49,934 bases of DNA. Origin: Desulfococcaceae bacterium HSG9 (lineage in GTDB: Bacteria; Desulfobacterota; Desulfobacteria; Desulfobacterales; JAUCGF01). Made by a program: the position numbers and the translations under genes. The stretch lies in assembly GCA_030378005.1 (NCBI GenBank), contig JAUCGF010000110.1, positions 1 through 49,934 on the forward strand, read 5' to 3'. Positions 41,841-49,128 of the stretch are shown here, one piece after another. Position 1 is the stretch's first letter. The number at the start of each line of letters is the position of its first letter. Under the pieces are notes generated by a model. The model saw only the letters and a program-made list of their open reading frames with translations. It was not told the DNA's origin and did no database searches.

Positions 41841-44531
41841 TTAGGATGCGGACGGAGCCGCCAATGTTTTAGAAACAATTTCGTAAACATCCGCAGACAA
41901 CCCGTGGGTGTTCACAATTTTTTCCAATTGTGCGCACATCTTTTCCTGGCGTTTCGTGTCGTACTGCCGCCAGCGATTGAACACGGAAACCAGGCGTGCG
42001 GCGATCATCGGGTTGGCCGGGTCCAGTTTAAGCACCTGATCGGCGATAAACTTATAGCCGCTGCCATTATACAGATGGAAATGCCAATGATTCTGATGGC
42101 CGAACACGCCGATAAGGGCGCGCACTTTATTGGGGTTTTTCATGGAAAAAGCCGGATGTTGCATTAATGAACGCACACGCGCCAAGGTGTGCGGCAACTG
42201 GGAGGCGGCCTGAACGGCGAACCACTTGTCTAAAACCAGCGTATCCGCTTGCCATGTTTGGTAAAACCGGTCAAGGGCAAGATGACGCTCTTCACAGTCA
42301 ATGCCAGCCAGAATTTTTAATGCGGCCATGGTATCGGTCATATTGTTCGCCGTTTCAAACTGCTCGAAAATCAACGCAGTCATTGCCGGAGATTGCCGAT
42401 GCCCCAAATAAGCCAGAGCCATATTTTTTAACCGGCGGTGCGCGATAGAGTCAGAATCCGCCTTAAACGCCCCTTTCAGACAGTTTTCCCGATAAGTTTG
42501 TTTTAAGAGGTCTTGCAATGTTTTGGCCAAAGTGCGGATCACCGATTTCCGTACCTGATGAATGGCTTCGACGTTAATGGTTTGGCCGCCTTCCGCCATA
42601 CGGATTGCCAACTCAGACTCGCTCGGCGGGGTCAGGGTCAATGCAATCAAGGCTTTATCTACGTTTTTATGTGAAAGCGCAGTTCTGACCGCATCAATAA
42701 ACGCATCATCCAACTTAGGAACAGTACCGTTTTTAAAGCTCCGAATCAATCCGAAGATACGTTTAAAAAAAAGTTGCTGTCCGGCTTCCCAGCGATTGAA
42801 ACCATCCGTATCGTTGGCCAGAAGAAAAAGAAGCTCTTCATCATTGTAATCTGCTTTGAGTTTTACCGGTGCTGAAAAACCTCGTAAAAGCGAAGGTACA
42901 GGCGCTTCAGGAACATTTATAAAATTCAATGTGGTTTTGGGTTTGCATAAATTGAATACGTGCGTTGTATCCGTTGGCTTGTCTTCATTTTCCAATTGTA
43001 AAGGAATATCATTCCCCGATTGATTTAACAAACCCAGGTCCATAGGAATGTGAAACGGTTTTTTATCCGCAGCGGGCATATCCGGCGTTGAAGGGCATGT
43101 TTGCGTAAAAGTCAGCGTCAAAATACGTTTATCCGGATGATATGTTCGGTCAACAGTAACTTGCGGCGTTCCGGCTTGTGACCACCACAAACGCATCTGT
43201 TCCAAATCAACACCGGAAGCCGTCTGCATAGCGGTTATAAAATCATCGCAATCAACCGCCTGGCCGTCATGTTTTTCAAAATAGAGGTCAGTGCCTTTGC
43301 GGAAACCCTCTTTTCCCAAAAGTGTAAAAAGCATACGAATCAATTCGGCGCCTTTGTTGTAAACCGTCATGGTGTAAAAATTGTTGATGTTAATATAAGA
43401 TGCCGGCCGCACCGGATGCGCCATAGGCCCGGCGTCTTCAGGGAATTGAAACGCTTTCAGTTTTTTGACATCTGTGATTCGTTTCACCACGCCGGAATTC
43501 ATATCTGTTGAAAATTGCTGATCCCGAAAAACGGTCAGGCCCTCTTTTAAGCTGAGTTGAAACCAGTTTTTCAAGGTAATCCGATTTCCGGTCCAGTTAT
43601 GAAAATATTCATGTGCGATAACCTCTTCAATGTGCAGAAAATCATCATCCGTAGCCGTTTCATAACGCGCCAGTACATATTGAGAGTTGAAGATATTAAG
43701 CCCTTTATTTTCCATTGCACCCATATTGAAATCATTGACCGCCACGATCATGTAAATATCAAGATCATATTCGCGACCATAAACCGTTTCATCCCATTTC
43801 ATTGATTTTTTCAAAGCCTGCATGGCATGGCCGCATTTATCCGCATTTTCAGGCTCGACATAAATGCGTAAATCGACTTCCCGACCTGAACAGGTGCGAA
43901 ACTTGTCTTGGATGCACACAAGATTACCGGCAACCAGAGCGAACAGGTAGCTCGGTTTTTTAAAAGGGTCTTCCCAACGGGCAAAGTGACGCCCATCATC
44001 ATAGATGCCGCTATCGACCAGATTACCATTGGACAATAAAACAGGATAACGCTCTTGATCGGCAATAATCGTGCAGGAATAGCGCGCCATCACATCGGGG
44101 CGATCCGGGAAATAGGTGATTTTACGAAATCCTTCGGCTTCGCATTGGGTGCAAAACATACCGTCAGACAGATATAAGCCCTCTAAGGAAGTGTTCGTTT
44201 CAGGGCTTATCCGGGTGGTGATTTCAAGAGTGAATTGATCGGGCGGATTATGGATTGACAAGCTGTCTTGATTTATTATATAATCGTTTTGTGATAGGCT
44301 CTTACCATCCATGAGCAACGCGGTTAACTCCGTTTCCCGTCCGTTAAGCAACAGAGGCTCATCTGTAACGGCGTTTTCATTAATCACATCTGGGTTTCGC
44401 CGGATTTTCATAACAGCATGAACAGTTGTCATGCTTTCATGCAACTCAAAACGCAGGTCAATATGATCTGCCTGATAGGCTGGCGGGCGATAGTCGTCAA
44501 TAGATGTTACGCAGTGTTTTTGTGTTTGCAT
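41841..44531 (-). CDS. pepN: Aminopeptidase N (M1 metallopeptidase)
   Basis: An 896-residue cytoplasmic aminopeptidase of the E. coli PepN type. The exopeptidase motif is GAMENKGLNIFNSQY (about residues 268-282), and the zinc site is HEYFHNW with the distal Glu in LKEGLTVFRDQQFS (about 305-340). The N-terminal beta domain (IDDYRPPAYQADHIDLRFEL) and the large C-terminal helical domain (HPAFSMKNPNKVRALIGVFG, FNRWRQYDTKRQEKM) are complete. It removes N-terminal residues from peptides in general protein turnover. AGGA lies 8 bases before the ATG. It is divergent from the cyclase gene across an AAGTT-rich repeat tract. No anomalies were seen. Confidence 0.96.
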   Translation of the reverse strand: MQTQKHCVTSIDDYRPPAYQADHIDLRFELHESMTTVHAVMKIRRNPDVINENAVTDEPLLLNGRETELTALLMDGKSLSQNDYIINQDSLSIHNPPDQFTLEITTRISPETNTSLEGLYLSDGMFCTQCEAEGFRKITYFPDRPDVMARYSCTIIADQERYPVLLSNGNLVDSGIYDDGRHFARWEDPFKKPSYLFALVAGNLVCIQDKFRTCSGREVDLRIYVEPENADKCGHAMQALKKSMKWDETVYGREYDLDIYMIVAVNDFNMGAMENKGLNIFNSQYVLARYETATDDDFLHIEEVIAHEYFHNWTGNRITLKNWFQLSLKEGLTVFRDQQFSTDMNSGVVKRITDVKKLKAFQFPEDAGPMAHPVRPASYININNFYTMTVYNKGAELIRMLFTLLGKEGFRKGTDLYFEKHDGQAVDCDDFITAMQTASGVDLEQMRLWWSQAGTPQVTVDRTYHPDKRILTLTFTQTCPSTPDMPAADKKPFHIPMDLGLLNQSGNDIPLQLENEDKPTDTTHVFNLCKPKTTLNFINVPEAPVPSLLRGFSAPVKLKADYNDEELLFLLANDTDGFNRWEAGQQLFFKRIFGLIRSFKNGTVPKLDDAFIDAVRTALSHKNVDKALIALTLTPPSESELAIRMAEGGQTINVEAIHQVRKSVIRTLAKTLQDLLKQTYRENCLKGAFKADSDSIAHRRLKNMALAYLGHRQSPAMTALIFEQFETANNMTDTMAALKILAGIDCEERHLALDRFYQTWQADTLVLDKWFAVQAASQLPHTLARVRSLMQHPAFSMKNPNKVRALIGVFGHQNHWHFHLYNGSGYKFIADQVLKLDPANPMIAARLVSVFNRWRQYDTKRQEKMCAQLEKIVNTHGLSADVYEIVSKTLAAPSAS

Positions 44532-44546
44532 ATTCTGAATCCTAAA

Positions 44547-44632
44547 ATTTTAATTTTTAAGTTTTAAGTTGCTCCGCAACTCTTTTAAGCGTTCAAAACT
44601 TGTAGCTTGTAACTTAAAGCTTGTAAACCATT
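44547..44632. repeat. AAGTTTTAAGTT-type tract between pepN and the CHASE2 cyclase
   Basis: Repeated words AAGTTTTAAGTTGC, AAAACTTGTAGCTTGTAACT and AAAGCTTGTAAACC, in both orientations, fill the divergent gap. They are of the same type as the tract at 34625-34849. The promoters of both genes must lie within or next to them. Confidence 0.55.
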
Positions 44633-44637
44633 TTGCT

Positions 44638-46449
44638 ATGAAATTTTCTTTTCAATCAAAACATTTTATTACAGCGGGGTTGGCCATCCTGATTTCCTTA
44701 ATGGCCATCGGTTTAGAATATGTCGGTTTTTTTAAGATGTTTGAACTGAAATCGTATGATCTGCATTTTGCTGTCAAATCACATATTCAACCTTCCAAAG
44801 TATATGCGCCGATTGTTTTAATCGTGGTAGATGATCAGACCATGAACAGCCCGACGTTCCGTAAACCCATGATGTTATGGTACAAAAATTTTACCCAAGT
44901 GATTGACAGCTTGGTCAATAACGATGCCCGGACAGTGGGCTTTGATTATATGCTGCCGGATGTTCTGTTTGATGATTACCTTCCGGGTTACAGCCAAACA
45001 TGGTTAAAAACCCTTTTCCTGGCGAAACGGAAAAAAATCCCTTTCATCACCGGTTACATGGAACTGACCGAACGAACCATCATGCCCCATAAGAATTATT
45101 TAATGATAATCGAGCCTTCCAATTTGGGGGTTTTCAATCTGACACCGGATCAGGATGATTATATCCGGCGCCAGCGCCTTTGGTTTAATGATCGATTGAC
45201 AGATAAAAAAATCAATACGTTCGGATACGCTGTCGCCAAAGCGTTTGACCCCGCAATAAAGCTTGCAACCGACACTGTTTATATTGATTTTGTCAGCGGT
45301 TCAGCACCGTTTACCACGTTTTCTTTTGATGAGGTCTATGAAAAAGCAGCGCAAAATGACCTTGAATTTATGCGCAAGCATTTCAAAGGCAAAATTGTTC
45401 TGCTGGGTTCCACCAATATCCGCCGGCAGGACCGCTATTTAACGCCGCTATCCAATATCGTCAAAACCGCTTTTCAAAAAACCGCGGGGGTGGAAATCCA
45501 CGCTCATATTATTGATACGCTGCTTGCACGCCGTTTTTTTACTGAATTGTCTTTTGCGTTAAAATATGCTATATATCTGTTTATCGCTCTAATCGTCAGC
45601 TTTGTCGTCATGTCAGGAGGTAAATGGTTTATTATCATCACTTTGCCGTTATTTGGCGTGATGCTGACAGGCGGTTCCATAACCGCTTTTCTTTATTATC
45701 AAATATTTCCGTATGTACCGACTGTTTTTGTACTTATCAGCGGAAGCGGTTTGGCGTCTTTTTATCGTTTTTTCATTTTTAACCGTGAAAGGCGCAAACT
45801 GCAAAATTTGTTTGAACGTTATCTTCCGCCGGAAATTGTAAAAAAATTATTGGCTGCAAATGAAGATGACTTCTTTGTTGGTAATAACAAACGCTTGTGT
45901 ATTCTGTTCTCGGATATTCGTAATTTTACAGGTTTTTCCGAACAGAAGACGCCTCAGGAAATTGTCGCGCGACTGAATGAATATTTTGATGCCATGTCAG
46001 CTGAAGTAACGGCTCAGAAAGGCATTGTGGATAAATTCATCGGCGATGGCATGTTGACCTTTTTCGGTGTTTTGGAAACAGATGATAATCCCAGTCTTTA
46101 CGGCGCTCGTTGCGCTATGAACATGATGAACCGTCTTGATGCGTTAAACGAAATCTGGAAAAGCAGAGGCGAAGAGCCTTTCAAAATCGGCATCGGTTTG
46201 CACACCGGTATTGTGATGCTTGGCAATATTGGCAGTACCAACAAAACCGAATTCACAGTTATTGGTGATGTCGTCAATCTGGCTTCCCGATTGGAAAGCA
46301 TGACCAAAGCGCTGGATGCTTCGATTTTAATCAGTGAAACCGTTTATCACGATATTCAGAACGTGATTGAAACCGAAGAAAAAGGCATGATAACAATACG
46401 GGGACGTTCTCCGGAAAAAACGTATCAATTGCTTGGATTAAAAAATTAA
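44638..46449 (+). CDS. CHASE2-domain adenylate cyclase
   Basis: A 603-residue membrane-bound class III cyclase. A first helix (about residues 12-30) leads to an extracytoplasmic CHASE2 sensor (about 35-310; VVDDQTMNS, ARTVGFDYMLPD, KGKIVLLGST, GVEIHAHIIDTLLARRF). Three helices follow (about 320-400), and then the cyclase domain with LFSDIRNFTGFSEQ, VDKFIGDGMLTFFG, GLHTGIVMLGNIGS and FTVIGDVVNLASRLES. The Lys of DKFIGD and the Asp of VIGDVVN are the adenine-selecting pair, so cAMP synthesis is predicted; metal Asps and Asn/Arg are intact. The ribosome site is weak. The FecR-like gene 12 bp downstream is its probable partner. Confidence 0.92.
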   Translation: MKFSFQSKHFITAGLAILISLMAIGLEYVGFFKMFELKSYDLHFAVKSHIQPSKVYAPIVLIVVDDQTMNSPTFRKPMMLWYKNFTQVIDSLVNNDARTVGFDYMLPDVLFDDYLPGYSQTWLKTLFLAKRKKIPFITGYMELTERTIMPHKNYLMIIEPSNLGVFNLTPDQDDYIRRQRLWFNDRLTDKKINTFGYAVAKAFDPAIKLATDTVYIDFVSGSAPFTTFSFDEVYEKAAQNDLEFMRKHFKGKIVLLGSTNIRRQDRYLTPLSNIVKTAFQKTAGVEIHAHIIDTLLARRFFTELSFALKYAIYLFIALIVSFVVMSGGKWFIIITLPLFGVMLTGGSITAFLYYQIFPYVPTVFVLISGSGLASFYRFFIFNRERRKLQNLFERYLPPEIVKKLLAANEDDFFVGNNKRLCILFSDIRNFTGFSEQKTPQEIVARLNEYFDAMSAEVTAQKGIVDKFIGDGMLTFFGVLETDDNPSLYGARCAMNMMNRLDALNEIWKSRGEEPFKIGIGLHTGIVMLGNIGSTNKTEFTVIGDVVNLASRLESMTKALDASILISETVYHDIQNVIETEEKGMITIRGRSPEKTYQLLGLKN

Positions 46450-46461
46450 AAGGGGAAAGTT

Positions 46462-47388
46462 ATGAAAAAGACCGCATTTGTTGTGTTTATGAGTCTGATG
46501 TTTGTTTCAGGAATAAGTAATCCGTTATTGAGTGCGGATTATGCAGCGATGATTATGAATATGCAAAACGGAACGGCAACATACGGAAATGGCCCTTTGG
46601 AAGACATGCCTGTTGAGATCGGCGGCTTTTTAAATGACTCGGATGAAATTAAAATACCTGATGGTGCATCGTTGGTGCTAACGTATTTTGCCACTTCCAA
46701 AAGAGAGGAAATCAAAGGGCCGGCAAGGATTGTTATCACACCTACGCAAAGCAAAGCGCTTGGAGCAGATTCCGGTCAGATCAAACAGGAAGAGATCGCG
46801 TATATACCGCCAAAATCGAATATTAAAGATATTCATGCCCGGACATTTGGCAATATTGCTTTCAGAGGTGTGTCATCAAGCCAAAAACCCAAAAGCGCGC
46901 TTTCAGTTCTTAATCTGCTTAACACCACTGTTATCACCGGAACGCCCGTGGTGTTGCGCTGGAGGAAAATGCCCGCTGCCAAAAAATATGTTGCCAAATT
47001 ATTTGATGGTAACAATAAATTGCTGCAAAAAACGCCAACAAAAAAAAACAATATAACATTCAAGCATAAAGAATTGAAACCCGGTGCGGCCTATCACTGG
47101 ACGCTAGAAGCGATGAAGGGTGAGAAGCCCCTTGACAAAGCCATCGGTAAATTCAATTTTTTGTCCACGGCTGAAACCAACACACTCAAAACCGTTAGAA
47201 AAAACATTCAAAAGCGCTTTAAGAAAAATTCAGTTGAAGGCTTGTTGTCATTAAATTTACTTTATCAGGGACATGGTTTGCATGATAATGCTGTTACGGT
47301 GCTGCTCAAACTTCATAAAATGCATCCGCAAAACTCCGTTGTTATCAACCAGTTGAATAATCTGAATCCGGCGATTCTGGATAATTGA
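46462..47388 (+). CDS. FecR-like exported protein, partner of the CHASE2 cyclase
   Basis: A 308-residue exported protein. After a signal peptide (about residues 1-24) comes a FecR-type beta domain (about 30-115, GGFLNDSDEIKIPDGASLVL and KREEIKGPARIVIT) and a fibronectin-like domain (about 150-235, TPVVLRWRKMPAAKKYVAKL, KPGAAYHWTLEA). The end is helical. GGGGAAAG is upstream of the ATG, and the gene lies 12 bp after the cyclase. CHASE2 cyclases are repeatedly found beside FecR-domain proteins in deltaproteobacteria and cyanobacteria, so it probably modulates the cyclase from the periplasm. It is not the anti-sigma type of FecR: no sigma factor is near. Confidence 0.8.
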   Translation: MKKTAFVVFMSLMFVSGISNPLLSADYAAMIMNMQNGTATYGNGPLEDMPVEIGGFLNDSDEIKIPDGASLVLTYFATSKREEIKGPARIVITPTQSKALGADSGQIKQEEIAYIPPKSNIKDIHARTFGNIAFRGVSSSQKPKSALSVLNLLNTTVITGTPVVLRWRKMPAAKKYVAKLFDGNNKLLQKTPTKKNNITFKHKELKPGAAYHWTLEAMKGEKPLDKAIGKFNFLSTAETNTLKTVRKNIQKRFKKNSVEGLLSLNLLYQGHGLHDNAVTVLLKLHKMHPQNSVVINQLNNLNPAILDN

Positions 47389-47430
47389 TAAAGATGATAT
47401 GGAATGATGACAAAATAACTTACCCATTTT

Positions 47431-47585
47431 CAGTAGATGGAAAGTTTAGGAGCGCAAAAATTTAGCGCAGCGATTTTTTGCATCTGATTCCACCCGGAGG
47501 TCAGCGCGGCTTCAGGGCCGGCAAAAAACCGCTGCGCTAAATTTTTGCGCTCCATGCCCTATTTTAAGGCATTTTCCATCTACTG
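47431..47585. mobile_element. MITE copy 3 (5-bp target duplication ATTTT)
   Basis: A 155-bp copy with ends CAGTAGATGGAAA and TTTCCATCTACTG, flanked by ATTTT at 47426-47430 and 47586-47590. Its internal arms at 47449-47472 and 47530-47553 are a perfect 24-bp inverted repeat. It lies in the convergent gap between the FecR-like and flavoprotein genes, which has no coding content. Confidence 0.93.
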
Positions 47586-47600
47586 ATTTTCAGAAGAAGA

Positions 47601-47653
47601 GGAGTGCAGACTTCAGTTTGCATCACAGCATCGCAAACTGAAGTCTGCACTCC
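47601..47653. repeat. GGAGTGCAGACTTCAG inverted repeat
   Basis: Arms 47601-47621 and 47633-47653 are exact 21-base inverses with an 11-base loop, the cleanest member of the GGAGTGC..ACTTCAGTTTG family in this window. It begins 16 bases after MITE 3 and ends 35 bases before the stop of the flavoprotein gene. Confidence 0.88.
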
Positions 47654-47688
47654 GGAATTTTGCAACATCTCAAAACAGTGTTCAAAGA

Positions 47689-48861
47689 TTAAACCAGCCC
47701 ATCTTCACTTAAAGGTTGATTTGTCAATATCCGTTGCGGTTGAAAGATTGACAGATCGAGAGCCGGTGTTCGTCCGCAAATCAGTTCCGCCAGATAACGT
47801 CCCACGGCAGGAGCCTGTTGGAGGCCGTGGCCGGAGAAACCGTTGGCCAGGAAAAAACCTTTCAGTTCAGGCCATTCACCCAAAACCGCATTCCCATCCA
47901 GTGTATTGACCGCATACAAACCGGCCCAGCCATTGACCACGCGCGCCGCTTCAAACACAGGCGCAAATTCGACCAATTCAGGCCAGAGAATTTCCATGAA
48001 ACGGTCTTCATCGTAAGTGAAATCAAATCCGACCGGGTCTTCGGACATCGACTTGCCTAACAGGAGCAGGTTGCCGGTTTCGGAACGAAAAAAGAATCCC
48101 GAAGGTAAAATGGTCAATGGCAACGGCGCTTTGGGTTTATGTTCCGTATCCAGAGCGAACACTTGTCTTTTCACCGGGACCACCGGAAGTTCCACTCCGG
48201 CGGTTTGCGCTATTTGAGCGGCCCACGCACCCGCACAATTGATTACATAACCGGCTTGCAGCATTTCACCGGAACCTAATTGCACACCGGTAATCCTTTT
48301 ATATGCGCATTTGAGCAGAACCGCTTCATCACTGATATATCTAACACCCATAGATTGGGCTTTGGCCTTATATCCCATCAAAACGGAATAGGCGTCAAAA
48401 TGTCCGTCATAAGGTCCGAAAGTTGCGCCGGCAAAGTCTGAGGCCGCATATATGGGGAAACGCCGTCTGATTTTATCTGGAGACCACCATTCCACCTGGC
48501 ATCCGAGACTTTTTTGTAAGTTCAGAGATTTTTCAGCCACCTCACGACCGGCATGATTCAAAAGAAACAGATTGCCTTCACGCCGTAAAGCGATACTCGG
48601 ACGGGTGCCATCAACCGCCATCGCTTCTTCAAATTGATCCAGAATGTCAAACGCATACTGTGAAATCTGAATATTCTGTTTCAGGCTGAATTGGATGCGC
48701 GCATTCGCCAGCGACAATGTGGTGGATGCACGGGTGTAAGTCGGGTCTTTTTCAATAACAGCGACTTTTAATGTGTGGTCAGCAAGCATCAGGTTGTAGG
48801 CTGTGGACGAGCCGATGACGCCTCCACCGACAATAATTACATCGTAAATTTTTTTTTGCAT
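47689..48861 (-). CDS. DAO-family FAD-dependent oxidoreductase
   Basis: A 390-residue flavoprotein of the D-amino acid/glycine oxidase family. The Rossmann FAD motif DVIIVGGGVIGSSTAYNLML (residues 6-25) is followed by VAVIEKDPTYTRASTTLSLA, the GYVINCAGAWAAQIAQTAGV segment (about 208-227), PVVPVKRQVFALD, and the C-terminal FFLANGFSGHGLQQAPAVGR (about 345-364) that closes the flavin site. It probably oxidises an amine or amino acid; dehydrogenases for sarcosine, dimethylglycine or hydroxyproline share the fold. The ATG at 48861 is preferred over an in-frame TTG at 48870. It stands alone. Confidence 0.88.
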   Translation of the reverse strand: MQKKIYDVIIVGGGVIGSSTAYNLMLADHTLKVAVIEKDPTYTRASTTLSLANARIQFSLKQNIQISQYAFDILDQFEEAMAVDGTRPSIALRREGNLFLLNHAGREVAEKSLNLQKSLGCQVEWWSPDKIRRRFPIYAASDFAGATFGPYDGHFDAYSVLMGYKAKAQSMGVRYISDEAVLLKCAYKRITGVQLGSGEMLQAGYVINCAGAWAAQIAQTAGVELPVVPVKRQVFALDTEHKPKAPLPLTILPSGFFFRSETGNLLLLGKSMSEDPVGFDFTYDEDRFMEILWPELVEFAPVFEAARVVNGWAGLYAVNTLDGNAVLGEWPELKGFFLANGFSGHGLQQAPAVGRYLAELICGRTPALDLSIFQPQRILTNQPLSEDGLV

Positions 48862-48965
48862 AATAACCAAGCTCCGTTGATTCCAGTTTATACGATTAAC
48901 AACTACAAGATTAAACGGTGGGCAAAAGGCTTGTTCTGTTAACCAAGTCCGCAGTTTTGCCTAAA

Positions 48966-49029
48966 AGAAATCGGATTTTTCCAAAAAATCCGATTTCTAA
49001 AATACCGGAAAACTTTTGTCCAGGCACTC
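48966..49029. repeat. 64-bp hairpin repeat, copy 2
   Basis: Matches 12227-12290 at about 58 of 64 bases; all differences seen are transitions. The 15-bp stem AGAAATCGGATTTTT and its inverse are exact, with a CCA loop. It lies in the gap 48862-49128 between the flavoprotein start and the 3' end of the TPR gene; nothing else is seen there. Confidence 0.82.
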
Positions 49030-49128
49030 AAAGCAGGAGACAGCTTGTCGGAATCAAAATTTTCATAATTCTGCTAATTCTTAAATTCTGTAAATTCTGA
49101 TTCAGACAATTTTCAGCAAGGTTGTTGT

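Noticed and set aside
46462..47388. FecR anti-sigma factor
   Set aside because: No sigma factor or TonB receptor is adjacent, and the protein has a signal peptide and follows a CHASE2 cyclase.
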